In this document: positions 1 through 8,434 of the stretch, piece after piece
How positions within the stretch are numbered: position 1 is the first letter of the stretch
Layout of the letters: every line of letters starts with the position of its first letter
Source: Salinicola aestuarinus
GTDB lineage: Bacteria > Pseudomonadota > Gammaproteobacteria > Pseudomonadales > Halomonadaceae
Direction: 5' to 3'
Length of the DNA stretch: 64,000 bases
Assembly (NCBI RefSeq): GCF_003206645.1
Contig: NZ_PZJP01000004.1
Coordinates: 114,308 to 178,307 of the forward strand
The notes under the pieces: model-generated
The model's database searches: none
What the model was told of the DNA's origin: nothing
The model's input: the letters and a program-made list of their open reading frames with translations, nothing else
Translations under genes and position numbers: made by a program

Positions 1-26
1 GCTTCGCGAGAGATGGAAAATTTCAT
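1..26 (-). CDS. dnaN: DNA polymerase III beta clamp, N-terminus only (cut by window edge)
   Basis: Only the first nine codons are present, reading MKFSISREA on the minus strand, and the rest lies beyond base 1. This matches the conserved DnaN N-terminus (MKFxISREALL). The ATG (bases 26-24) is preceded by a GGAG ribosome-binding site about six bases upstream. It follows dnaA in the same direction after a 142-base spacer, which is the usual dnaA-dnaN order. The product would be the sliding clamp that tethers the replicative polymerase. The call rests on the short N-terminus plus position, but both agree. Confidence 0.85.
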
Positions 27-168
27 TGAGGCTCCACTAGAGATGTCGATCCGGCGTCAGGTGGATTCGATACCGAGACGTTCGATGATTATTGGGCGGT
101 GCGATTGGACCCATTCTTGCCCCACCGCGCCCGGGCCGCAATCCCCGAGCGACGAGCAGGGAGCAGGC

Positions 169-1671
169 TCAGCTGGTCAAAAGCCGCATGAGATTCTTGT
201 AGTCCTCGCGGATGTCCGCGCTCTCTTCCTTGAGCGAGACGACCTTCCGGCAGGCGTGCAGCACCGTTGTGTGGTCGCGGCCGCCGAAAGCGTCGCCGAT
301 CTCCGGAAGACTGTGGTTAGTCAGCTCCTTCGCCAGCGCCATGGCGACCTGACGCGGACGCGCCACTGAACGTGAGCGGCGCTTGGAGAGCAGATCGGCC
401 AGCTTGATCTTGTAGTACTCCGCGACGGTGCGCTGGATATTCTCGATGCCGACCTGCTTGTCCTGCAGCGCCAGCAGATCCTTGAGAGACTCGCGGATGA
501 AGTCCTGGGTGATCGGCTTGCCCATGAAGTGGGAGTCGGCGATCACCTTCTTCAGCGCGCCCTCGAGCTCGCGGACGTTGGAGCGGATCTTCTGGGCGAT
601 AAAGAACGCCGCATCGTGGGGCAGATCGACCTTGGCCTGGTCCGCCTTCTTCATCAGGATCGCCACGCGGGTTTCCAGCTCCGGCGGCTCGATCGCCACC
701 GTCAGCCCCCAACCGAAGCGCGACTTCAGCCGCTCCTCGACACCCGCGATCTCCTTCGGATAGCGGTCCGAGGTCAGGATCATCTGCTGGCCACCTTCGA
801 GCAGGGCGTTGAAGGTGTGGAAGAACTCCTCCTGCGAGCGCTCCTTGCCAGCGAAGAACTGGATGTCATCGATCAGCAGGGCGTCGACACTGCGATAGAA
901 GCGCTTGAAGTCGTTGATGGCGTTGAGCTGGAGCGCCTTGACCATGTCCGCGACGAAACGCTCGGAGTGCAGATAGACCACCTTGGCGTTGTCGCGCATC
1001 CCGGCGAGATGATTGCCGACCGCGTGCATCAGGTGGGTCTTACCCAGGCCCACGCCGCCGTAGAGAAACAGCGGGTTGTAGGCACCGCCGGGATTCTCGG
1101 AGACCTGCCGCGAGGCCGCGCGGGCCAGCTGGTTGGACTTACCCTCGACAAAGGTTTCGAAGGTGAAGTTGGGATTCAGGCCGCTCTGGTGCTTGAGGCT
1201 CCCCTCGACCTGAACCTGGCGTTCACGGTTGCCACGCCGGTTGGACTCCTCCCGCGCCGGCGCCTGCTCGCGCGCTCGATCCTCTTCGCGGTTGTCACTC
1301 GCGTGTGAAGAACGGGGGGTCGTCTGCACGCTGGGCGCCGCCGGCCGACTCGGTGCCGGCTGACTGGGCGTCGGCGCCGAGACCGGTGCCCCCAGCCCGC
1401 GCGTCGACACGGCGCCGGTCCGCCGGCTACCGACCACCAGGCGCACCTTGGGTGGCTTGCTGGAGGGGGCGACCTCACGCAGCAGCTCGTTGATACGCTT
1501 CAGGTACTTGTCACTGACCCAGTCACGCACGAAGCGGTTGGGTGCCAGCAGACAGAGTTCGTCCGTCGAATCATCCTCCGCCTGCAGCGGACGAATCCAG
1601 GTGTTGAACTGCTGCGAGCTCAACTCATCCTGCAGCGCGTTGAGACATTGTTGCCAGAGAGCGACCGACAC
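169..1671 (-). CDS. dnaA: Chromosomal replication initiator protein DnaA
   Basis: DnaA is the AAA+ initiator that binds 9-base DnaA boxes and melts oriC. The 500-residue protein has all four domains. The N-terminal oligomerisation/helicase-loading domain spans about 1-80. A long proline/serine/charged linker covers about 85-160. The AAA+ core has a Walker A motif GGVGLGKT (205-212) and Walker B LLIDDIQF (265-272). The C-terminal DNA-binding domain carries the DnaA signature [15 protein letters not shown]. The start is GTG with GAGGT a few bases upstream. The gene points away from the oriC spacer, with rpmH divergent, as in Pseudomonas. The length is slightly above the 450-510 typical range's middle because of the linker. 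dnaN follows downstream. Confidence 0.98.
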   Translation of the reverse strand: MSVALWQQCLNALQDELSSQQFNTWIRPLQAEDDSTDELCLLAPNRFVRDWVSDKYLKRINELLREVAPSSKPPKVRLVVGSRRTGAVSTRGLGAPVSAPTPSQPAPSRPAAPSVQTTPRSSHASDNREEDRAREQAPAREESNRRGNRERQVQVEGSLKHQSGLNPNFTFETFVEGKSNQLARAASRQVSENPGGAYNPLFLYGGVGLGKTHLMHAVGNHLAGMRDNAKVVYLHSERFVADMVKALQLNAINDFKRFYRSVDALLIDDIQFFAGKERSQEEFFHTFNALLEGGQQMILTSDRYPKEIAGVEERLKSRFGWGLTVAIEPPELETRVAILMKKADQAKVDLPHDAAFFIAQKIRSNVRELEGALKKVIADSHFMGKPITQDFIRESLKDLLALQDKQVGIENIQRTVAEYYKIKLADLLSKRRSRSVARPRQVAMALAKELTNHSLPEIGDAFGGRDHTTVLHACRKVVSLKEESADIREDYKNLMRLLTS

Positions 1672-2354
1672 GCGACCTCACGAAATTTTGAAGGGTGGTG
1701 AAAAGCGGTGGGCATTGTAGCGTCCAGCGTCCGGGTTATCCACACGCGGTACGAAAGACGACACCTTGTGGATAACCCAGTGACAAGCGGTAGAGGATCT
1801 CGGGACAACTCACTATCGGGAGGAACGGGTCACGGGACAGCCCGCCCTGTCAGGCGAAGTCATCCACCTGTGGCCCACCGTTATTCAGCATGTTATGCAC
1901 AGTCACAAACTGCGTATAGGTACATGATTTAATTGTATTAATTGGAGTTAATCACAAATGATGTCCCCACTTTTAACCACATGATGCGGTTGACAAGCGC
2001 GGCATGCTCCCCGTGGCGGGCCGAGCGGTGCACCTTTCGCCGTGTCTTGATCACGGCCCCGCTAATGGCCCAAAGTCGCGCTGACACCCGAATGGCGCTG
2101 GCTAGGACGACATCGTGTTGCCCACAATTTTGCCCACAGGGCGAGGCGAAACGGTTGTCGATCAGGGTGTGGATAATTCACAGAAAAATTGCACCGCTTC
2201 CCAGGATTCTCTAGAATTCCCGCTCTTGAGCCGAGCGAGCCCGGTCCCTGCGAACCCATCGGGCGTGCCGTTTCGAACCCGTTTTGCTTTCTAGTCAACC
2301 ACTTGGGCGGCTAGTGAGCGGCTTAAACACGCAACCAATTGGGAATCAGCCACC
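1672..2354. other. oriC: Candidate chromosomal replication origin (oriC) between dnaA and rpmH
   Basis: This 683-base gene-free spacer has exact DnaA boxes TTATCCACA at 1736-1744 (+), 1767-1775 (-) and 2168-2176 (-). A TTATGCACA box lies at 1893-1901 and a one-mismatch TTAACCACA at 1973-1981. Two copies of TTGCCCACA sit 12 bases apart at 2118 and 2130. An AT-rich stretch at about 1918-1965 could be the unwinding element. The dnaA-rpmH spacer is the known origin position in pseudomonads. The spacer must also carry the dnaA promoter (reading left) and the rpmH promoter (reading right), so dnaA autoregulation through the boxes at 1736-1775 is plausible. Origin activity itself is inferred. Confidence 0.85.
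2189..2217 (+). promoter_or_regulatory. Possible sigma-70 promoter for rpmH-rnpA
   Basis: TTGCAC at 2189-2194 and TAGAAT at 2212-2217 are separated by 17 bases, about 140 bases before rpmH. The -10 is close to consensus and the -35 is weak. An exact DnaA box ends 12 bases upstream. This is a best guess from spacing and position. Confidence 0.35.
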
Positions 2355-2489
2355 ATGAAACGTACTTTTCAGCCGAGCGTCCTCAAGCGCAAGCGCAACC
2401 ACGGTTTCCGCGCACGCATGGCCACCAAGAACGGCCGTCAGGTCCTCAATCGCCGTCGTGCCAAGGGCCGCAAGCGTCTCAGCGCCTGA
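2355..2489 (+). CDS. rpmH: 50S ribosomal protein L34
   Basis: This is a 44-residue, very basic protein starting MKRTFQPS and ending GRKRLSA, the standard length and sequence pattern of bacterial L34 (KRxRxHGFRARM, NGRxVLxxRRxKGRxxL). It is a component of the large ribosomal subunit. It is the first gene rightward of the origin spacer, divergent from dnaA. rnpA begins 11 bases after its stop codon in another frame, so the two are almost certainly co-transcribed. The gene is easy to miss because a longer open frame overlaps it. Confidence 0.98.
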   Translation: MKRTFQPSVLKRKRNHGFRARMATKNGRQVLNRRRAKGRKRLSA

Positions 2490-2500
2490 TCGGACCTCGG

Positions 2501-2857
2501 GTGTTCGATCAAGGTTTTCCCCGGCAGCTTCGACTACTGAATGCCGGGGACTACAAGCACGTTTTCGACCACGCTCCCTTCAAGGTCCACGGTAAAGGAA
2601 TGTTGGCGCTGGCTCGTCCCAACACACTGGGCCATCCGCGGATCGGGTTGATCTTCAGCAAGAAGAACGTGCGTCGTGCCGTCGACCGTAATCGCCTCAA
2701 GCGCCTCGTCCGCGAATCCATTCGTCATCGTCAGCATCAGTTGCCGGGCGTGGATATCGTCTTGCTCGCGCGACGCGGGGTGAATGAGCTGGACAACGCT
2801 ACTGTCTCACGCCAGTTACATGGCATGTGGCGGCGGCTTGAGAAGTCCGCTCGCTAG
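2501..2857 (+). CDS. rnpA: Ribonuclease P protein component
   Basis: RnpA is the protein subunit that, with the catalytic RNA, matures the 5' ends of tRNAs. The family's RNR region is clear (AVDRNRLKRLVRESIR), and the N-terminal aromatic cleft segment FPRQLRLLNAGDYKHVF is conserved. I place the start at GTG 2501 (VFDQGFPRQL), 11 bases after the rpmH stop, giving 118 residues, a normal family length. An upstream ATG at 2339 in the same frame would add 54 residues that overlap rpmH and show no family similarity. No strong Shine-Dalgarno is visible, consistent with translational coupling to rpmH. Confidence 0.93.
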   Translation: MFDQGFPRQLRLLNAGDYKHVFDHAPFKVHGKGMLALARPNTLGHPRIGLIFSKKNVRRAVDRNRLKRLVRESIRHRQHQLPGVDIVLLARRGVNELDNATVSRQLHGMWRRLEKSAR

Positions 2858-2987
2858 ACGCGGCTCGTCGCCCTCGACCTGATCGGACATCCCCGCGCCC
2901 ACGGCCGGGGAGTGCCGGTGATCGCCACCGGACCACCGCCGATGCCCGGCGCCTATCGACCCATTCCTTTACCGGGCAGACCCTTCT

Positions 2988-4673
2988 ATGGATTTCAAAC
3001 GACTCTTATTCGTGATTCCGCTGGCGGTACTCGCCTATCTGCTGATCATGCAGTGGAATCAGGACTACGGTCACAACGTCGTCAACAACCCGGCGCCGGA
3101 AGTCACCACGGCCGCTCCCGGGAGCGACGGCGAAAGCGATGGCGCCCTCTCCGCGCCCAGCAATGCCAACCGCAATGCCGAACCCATCGAAGACGACATG
3201 CCACCAGGCGCCGAACCGGCCCAGAGCGGCAATCTGATTCAGGTTCGCAGCGACGTCCTCGATCTGCGCATCAATCCCAACGGTGGCGATATCGTCTATG
3301 CCGCGCTGTTTGGTCATGACGACGCGCTGGATTCCGACAGACCTTTCGTCCTGCTCAGCGACAACGACGTGCGTAGCTACGTCGCCAAGTCCGGGCTGCA
3401 GATCGACGGTCACGCCGGACGCATCGGTTTCAACGCCGATCAGTCGAGCTATACCCTGGCCGACGGCGAAGACAGCCTCAATGTCGATCTTCACGGTAGC
3501 CTCAACGGGGTGGACATCGTCAAACGCTATGTCATCCATCGCGACGACTACGCCATCGACGTCGAATACCGTCTCGACAACGCCAGTCAGGAACCCGTCA
3601 CCGCTCGCTTCATCGGCCAGCTGGCCCGCGATCGCAGCGACGATCCCGCGAGCGGCTCCGGCGTCGGCATGCACTCGTTCCTGGGTGCGGCGTTCTCCTC
3701 ACCGGACGAGAACTACAGCAAGGTCGACTTCGACGACATTCGTGACGGCAACTTTCAGAACCGCGACGTCAAAGGCGGCTGGGTAGCCATCATCCAGCAC
3801 TACTTCACGTCCGCCTGGGTGCCGAACGCGGATCAGCAGAACCTCTACTACGGTAGCGTCGACAGCCGCGATCGCACCGTCGCCGCTTTCGCCGGTCCCA
3901 ACCAGACCCTCGCGCCGGGTGAATCGCAGACGCTGGCCGCGACGCTCTACGTCGGCCCCAAGGTCCAGGACCGTCTCGAAGCCGTGGCGCCGCACCTGGA
4001 GCTGACGGTCGACTTCGGCTGGCTCTGGTTCCTCGCCAACCCGCTGTTCTGGCTGCTGCAGAAGATCCATAGCCTGGTCGGCAACTGGGGCTGGTCGATC
4101 GTCCTGCTGACGGTCTGCGTCAAGATCGTGCTGTTCCCGCTCTCTGCCAAGGCCTACAAGTCGATGGCACGGATGCGCAAGATGGGCCCCGAGATGAAGC
4201 GGCTCAAGGAGCAGTACGGCGACGACCGGCAGCGAATGTCGCAGGAGATGATGAAGTTCTACCAGAAGGAGAAGATCAACCCGCTGGGTGGGTGTCTCCC
4301 GATGGTCATCCAGATGCCGGTCTTCATCGCGCTCTACTGGATGCTGATGGAGTCGGTGGAGCTGCGCCACGCGCCGTTCATGCTCTGGATCCAGGATCTT
4401 TCGGCGATGGATCCCTACTTCATCCTGCCGATCATCATGGGCGGCACGATGTTCATGCAGCAGTTCCTGAACCCGACACCGCCGGACCCGATGCAGGCGA
4501 AGATCATGAAGATGCTGCCTATCGTCTTCACCTTCTTCTTCCTCTGGTTCCCGGCAGGTCTGGTGATCTACTGGATCGTGAACAACTCGATCTCGATCCT
4601 TCAGCAGTGGTTCATCACGCGCAAGATCGTCGATGGACCCAGCGAAAGCCGAGCGGTGAAAGCCAAGAGCTGA
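2988..4673 (+). CDS. yidC: Membrane protein insertase YidC
   Basis: YidC inserts and folds inner-membrane proteins, alone or with SecYEG, including the Fo subunits encoded further along this window. The 561-residue protein has an N-terminal membrane anchor (about 5-22), a large periplasmic domain (about 40-345) typical of Gram-negative YidC, and a C-terminal insertase core with membrane helices at about 350-545. That core includes the conserved stretches NPLGGCLPMVIQMPVF and FPAGLVIYWIVNN. It lies 130 bases after rnpA. The small yidD gene usually found between rnpA and yidC is not present. A GC-rich hairpin follows the stop. Confidence 0.97.
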   Translation: MDFKRLLFVIPLAVLAYLLIMQWNQDYGHNVVNNPAPEVTTAAPGSDGESDGALSAPSNANRNAEPIEDDMPPGAEPAQSGNLIQVRSDVLDLRINPNGGDIVYAALFGHDDALDSDRPFVLLSDNDVRSYVAKSGLQIDGHAGRIGFNADQSSYTLADGEDSLNVDLHGSLNGVDIVKRYVIHRDDYAIDVEYRLDNASQEPVTARFIGQLARDRSDDPASGSGVGMHSFLGAAFSSPDENYSKVDFDDIRDGNFQNRDVKGGWVAIIQHYFTSAWVPNADQQNLYYGSVDSRDRTVAAFAGPNQTLAPGESQTLAATLYVGPKVQDRLEAVAPHLELTVDFGWLWFLANPLFWLLQKIHSLVGNWGWSIVLLTVCVKIVLFPLSAKAYKSMARMRKMGPEMKRLKEQYGDDRQRMSQEMMKFYQKEKINPLGGCLPMVIQMPVFIALYWMLMESVELRHAPFMLWIQDLSAMDPYFILPIIMGGTMFMQQFLNPTPPDPMQAKIMKMLPIVFTFFFLWFPAGLVIYWIVNNSISILQQWFITRKIVDGPSESRAVKAKS

Positions 4674-4694
4674 TCACAGCCGCCAAGCCTCTCT

Positions 4695-4722
4695 CCAGAC
4701 CCCCGCTCCTGCGGGGGTCTGG
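4695..4722 (+). terminator. Hairpin terminator after yidC
   Basis: A perfect 12-base-pair stem (CCAGACCCCCGC / GCGGGGGTCTGG) with a TCCT loop starts 21 bases after the yidC stop. Only a weak T-rich tail follows (CGTTTCTG), so termination may be partial. It separates yidC from mnmE. Confidence 0.65.
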
Positions 4723-4789
4723 CGTTTCTGGAGCCGGATCAAGACAATGACCGGCCACCGACTTCGACTCTTCGCCGATGGAGATCGCG

Positions 4790-6160
4790 ATGAACGCACC
4801 ACTCTACCGCCAGGAAACCATCGCCGCGCTCGCCACCCCGCCGGGGCGCGGCGGCGTCGGCATCGTGCGTGTCTCCGGCCCGGCCGCCAGCACCCTTGCC
4901 GGCGACTTTCTAGGTTATGCGCCCACGCCCCGCTACGCCCACTACGGCGAGTTCCGCGGCGAGACGAGCGTCATCGACGAGGGTATCGCGCTCTATTTCC
5001 CCGGGCCGAACTCCTTCACCGGCGAAGACGTTCTCGAGCTGCAGGGCCACGGCGGCCCGGTGCTGATGGACATGCTGCTGGAGCGCTGCGTGCAGCTCGG
5101 CGCCCGGCTCGCGCGCCCCGGTGAATTCTCCGAGCGCGCCTTTCTCAACGACAAGCTCGATCTCGCCCAGGCCGAGGCCATCGCCGATCTGATCGACGCC
5201 AGCTCGCGGACCGCCGCCGAGAACGCCCTGCGCTCGCTACAGGGCGAGTTCTCGACGCGCGTCTCTAAGCTTGTCAGCGAGCTGATCGAACTGCGCCTCT
5301 ACGTCGAGGCGGCGATCGACTTCCCCGAGGAGGAGATCGACTTCCTCGCCGACGGTGTCGTCGCGACCAAGCTCGCCGCCGTGGTCACGACGCTGCAGAG
5401 CGTGCGCGCCAGTGCCAATCAGGGCGCGCTGATGCGCGAGGGCATGAGCGTGGTGATCGCCGGGCGTCCCAACGCCGGCAAGTCCAGCCTGCTCAACCGC
5501 CTGACCGAGCGTGACAGCGCCATCGTCACCGAGATCGAGGGGACCACCCGCGACGTGCTGCGCGAACATATCCACATCGACGGCATGCCGCTGCACGTGA
5601 TCGATACCGCCGGACTCAGAGACACGCCGGACGCGGTGGAAAAGATCGGCGTCCAGCGCGCGTGGGCAGAGATCGAAAGCGCCGACCGCGTGCTGCTGCT
5701 GGTCGACGGCCGTGAGACGGACTCCACCGATCCGTACGCCATCTGGCCGGAGTTCGTCGAGCGCCTGCCCGATCGCTCCCGACTGACACTGGTCCGCAAC
5801 AAGATCGACGAGAGCGGCGAGGGCGATCAGGCCGATCTATCCACATCCCCGCCGGTGATTCGGCTCTCGGCGCAGACCGGAGCGGGTGTGGATAACCTCA
5901 ATCAGCATCTCAAGGCGATCATGGGATTCGATGCCACCACCGAGGGGCGCTTCTCCGCGCGCCGTCGTCATCTCGATGCCCTCGAGCGTGCCGCCAAGGC
6001 GCTTGCCAGCGGCACCGCCCAGCTCGAGGGGGCCGCCGCCGGCGAACTCCTCGCCGAGGATCTGCGCGATGCGCAAAACGCCCTCAGCGAGATCACCGGC
6101 GAATTCACGGCGGACGATCTGCTCGGCGAGATCTTCGGCAGCTTCTGTATCGGCAAGTGA
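4790..6160 (+). CDS. mnmE: tRNA-5-carboxymethylaminomethyl-2-thiouridine GTPase MnmE
   Basis: MnmE works with MnmG to install the (carboxymethyl)aminomethyl group on wobble U34 of certain tRNAs. The N-terminal tetrahydrofolate-binding domain is at about 3-120 ([21 protein letters not shown] region). The inserted G domain has a P-loop GRPNAGKSS at about 225-233, the GTTRD switch, DTAGLR, and NKID. The C-terminus ends with the family's FCIGK motif. The start is the ATG at 4790, which has GGAG six bases upstream. The in-frame ATG at 4778 lies ahead of that site. The length of 456 residues matches E. coli (454). Its partner mnmG is not adjacent but 21 kb away. An exact DnaA box lies inside the gene at 5887-5895. 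Confidence 0.97.
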   Translation: MNAPLYRQETIAALATPPGRGGVGIVRVSGPAASTLAGDFLGYAPTPRYAHYGEFRGETSVIDEGIALYFPGPNSFTGEDVLELQGHGGPVLMDMLLERCVQLGARLARPGEFSERAFLNDKLDLAQAEAIADLIDASSRTAAENALRSLQGEFSTRVSKLVSELIELRLYVEAAIDFPEEEIDFLADGVVATKLAAVVTTLQSVRASANQGALMREGMSVVIAGRPNAGKSSLLNRLTERDSAIVTEIEGTTRDVLREHIHIDGMPLHVIDTAGLRDTPDAVEKIGVQRAWAEIESADRVLLLVDGRETDSTDPYAIWPEFVERLPDRSRLTLVRNKIDESGEGDQADLSTSPPVIRLSAQTGAGVDNLNQHLKAIMGFDATTEGRFSARRRHLDALERAAKALASGTAQLEGAAAGELLAEDLRDAQNALSEITGEFTADDLLGEIFGSFCIGK

Positions 6161-6187
6161 AGCCTTGCGGGGCGGGGAGAATAAAGA

Positions 6188-7087
6188 GTGAGTCATTACT
6201 TACACGACACATCGGTGATCGGTGGCCGAACCGCCCATCACTACGTTCTGCTGGACGTCTTCACCGACGAGCCCTTCTGCGGCAATCCGCTGGCGGTCTT
6301 TCCCGAGGCGTCCACGATCGACGAGACGGACATGGCGCGTATCGCCGGCGAACTGAACCTCTCCGAGACGGTATTTGTCACCGGACGCCAGTCCGGGCGC
6401 TTCACCGTCCGGATATTCACGCCCGAGGTAGAGCTTCCCTTTGCCGGTCACCCGACGGTCGGCACCGCCTGGCTGATCCGGGCACTCGACTGGCACGACG
6501 GCGTCTCGCCGCTGGTGCTGGCACAAGGCGCCGGCGACGTTGCCATCCGCTTCGTAGACCAGCGAGTGCAGCTCACAACAGCGCAGCCGCTCGAAGTTAG
6601 TGAACACTCACTCTCGATGGATCACGCCGCCGCGGTTCTGGGGCTCTCACCCTCAAATCTCGTGGCACCGCCGGTCATGGCCTCCTGCGGCACGCCGTAT
6701 CATCTCATCGAACTCGCCAGCCCCGAGGCGCTGGCGCAGATAACCGTGGATGGCAGCGCACTTCGATCAGTGACTGCCGGGTTCGATACCTCGGCGCTCT
6801 ACGTCTTTGTCCGCGAAAGCGAACAGGCGCTGCGCGCCCGCATGTTCGCGCCCCTGACCGGTACCCCCGAAGACCCGGCCACGGGAAGCGCCGCCGCCCC
6901 ACTGATCGGCTATCTCAGTTCGCAGGGCGAGGCCCAAGGCACGCTCGACTGGTCTATCGCGCAGGGTGTCGAGAGGGGACGACCGAGCCACCTTCTGGGC
7001 CAGGTCGAGTGCCATGCGGGCCGAGTCACCGCGATCCATATCAGCGGTGACGCCGTAATCGTCGGCGAGGGCACGCTCTACCTCTGA
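6188..7087 (+). CDS. PhzF family isomerase/epimerase-like protein
   Basis: This 299-residue protein of the PhzF (diaminopimelate-epimerase fold) family shows the N-terminal pattern DVFTDEPFCGNPLAVF, the LNLSETVFV segment holding the family's catalytic glutamate, the FTPEVELPFAGHPTVGTA block, and the late EDPATGSAAAPL block. The founding member isomerises a phenazine precursor, but most homologues, probably including this one, have unknown substrates. No phenazine genes are nearby. The start is GTG at 6188 with a GGGGAG site upstream, 27 bases after mnmE, so it may be co-transcribed with mnmE. Family assignment is firm and function is not. Confidence 0.9.
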   Translation: MSHYLHDTSVIGGRTAHHYVLLDVFTDEPFCGNPLAVFPEASTIDETDMARIAGELNLSETVFVTGRQSGRFTVRIFTPEVELPFAGHPTVGTAWLIRALDWHDGVSPLVLAQGAGDVAIRFVDQRVQLTTAQPLEVSEHSLSMDHAAAVLGLSPSNLVAPPVMASCGTPYHLIELASPEALAQITVDGSALRSVTAGFDTSALYVFVRESEQALRARMFAPLTGTPEDPATGSAAAPLIGYLSSQGEAQGTLDWSIAQGVERGRPSHLLGQVECHAGRVTAIHISGDAVIVGEGTLYL

Positions 7088-7120
7088 GCCACCACACCGC
7101 CAGCCTGGTGGCATGGTGGC

Positions 7121-7126
7121 TATAAT
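7121..7126 (+). promoter_or_regulatory. Possible -10 element before the lipoate ligase-like gene
   Basis: A consensus TATAAT lies 38 bases before the ATG of the next gene and just after the phzF stop region, where GCCACCA...TGGTGGC repeats could form a hairpin. No good -35 hexamer is seen at 16-18 bases, so this is tentative. Confidence 0.35.
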
Positions 7127-7163
7127 GTCGCGACCCCACTGTTAGCCTGAAGGAGACACCGCG

Positions 7164-8258
7164 ATGGCGGCGACGAAGAGCCCTGAACCCCCGCACGATC
7201 CCCCCGAGCGTCACCACGCCGAATACAAGGTGCCCGGCGGCAAACTGCTGGTCGTCGATCTCGACGTCGAGAATGAATGCCTGAGTGCCGTGCGCCTCTC
7301 GGGAGACTTCTTTCTGGAGCCGGAGGAAGCACTGGGCGCGATCGAGACAGCACTAACGGGTGTCCCGGTCAGCGCCGAGGCCGCCACGCTGCAGCAGCGT
7401 ATCCAGAGTGCGCTACCGACGACGACCGAGATGGTGGGGCTGTCAGTCCCGGCGATCGCCACCGTGGTGCGTCGAGCCCTGGCCAGGACTACCGACTGGC
7501 GCGATCACCGCTTTGGTCTGGTGCATCGCGAGCCGGAGTCACCCGCGCTGCACATGGCGCTTGATGAAGTGCTGACGCGGGAAGTCGCTGCGGGACGGCG
7601 CGGCCCGACGCTGCGTGTCTGGGAGTGGGATCGCGCCGCGATCATCATCGGCGTGTTCCAGTCGCTGGCCAATGAAGTGGATGGCGACGCCGCGGCGGCC
7701 GAGGGTATCGAGGTGGTCAGGCGCATCAGCGGCGGCGGCGCGATGTTCGTCGAACCCGGCAATACCATCACCTGGTCACTGATCGTGCCGGAGTCGCTGG
7801 TGCAGGGACTCTCGTTCGTGGAGAGCTATGCCTTTCTCGATGACTGGGTCATCCAGGCCCTCGGCGACATGGGAATCAACGCCTGGTACGTGCCGATCAA
7901 CGATATCACCTCCCCCGGCGGCAAGATCGCCGGTGCCGCCCAGAAGCGCCTTGGCGGTGCGGTGCTGCACCACGTGACCATGGCCTACGACATCGATGCC
8001 GACAAGCTAACGCGGGTTCTGCGCATCGGCCGCGAGAAGCTCTCCGACAAGGGCACGACCAGTGCCGGCAAACGGGTCGATCCGCTTAAACGTCAGACCG
8101 GTCTCGATCGCGACACCATCATCGCGCGAATGATCGACTCCTTCGCCGCTCGGCTCTCGCTCTCTCCCGAGCCGCTCACCGATGCCGAGCTGAGTGCGGC
8201 ACACCATCTTGCCGAGACCAAGTTCTCCCGCGACGAATGGACCGGCAAGGTGCCCTGA
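7164..8258 (+). CDS. Lipoate--protein ligase family protein with N-terminal accessory domain
   Basis: Members of the BPL/LplA/LipB superfamily attach lipoate or octanoate to lysines of dehydrogenase E2 or GcvH domains. The catalytic domain (about 115-340) has RRISGGGAMF (the RRxxGGGxV-type motif) and the lysine-containing PGGKIAGAAQKR segment. Residues about 20-95 (EYKVPGGKLLVVDLDV..., then GDFFLEPEEAL) look like the accessory domain normally at the C-terminus of LplA, here placed at the N-terminus. That order also occurs in some actinobacterial-type ligases, from memory. The gene stands between phzF and an MFS gene with its own short spacers. Substrate (lipoate or octanoate) cannot be decided from sequence. 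Confidence 0.85.
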   Translation: MAATKSPEPPHDPPERHHAEYKVPGGKLLVVDLDVENECLSAVRLSGDFFLEPEEALGAIETALTGVPVSAEAATLQQRIQSALPTTTEMVGLSVPAIATVVRRALARTTDWRDHRFGLVHREPESPALHMALDEVLTREVAAGRRGPTLRVWEWDRAAIIIGVFQSLANEVDGDAAAAEGIEVVRRISGGGAMFVEPGNTITWSLIVPESLVQGLSFVESYAFLDDWVIQALGDMGINAWYVPINDITSPGGKIAGAAQKRLGGAVLHHVTMAYDIDADKLTRVLRIGREKLSDKGTTSAGKRVDPLKRQTGLDRDTIIARMIDSFAARLSLSPEPLTDAELSAAHHLAETKFSRDEWTGKVP

Positions 8259-8434
8259 CCCGACTGGACCGCGTCGGTCGCATCAAAATGGTGCAGCCGG
8301 CGCCGTCCCTTGGACGAAAGTCAACGTTTCCTGCACCGACGCAAAGCAGACGCCACACGCGTCTCGCGCTTCTCAGCGAAGGTCCGGCACGTTTACTGCA
8401 TAAGTAATGGCAAACAGGACTCCGGGAGAGTGCC

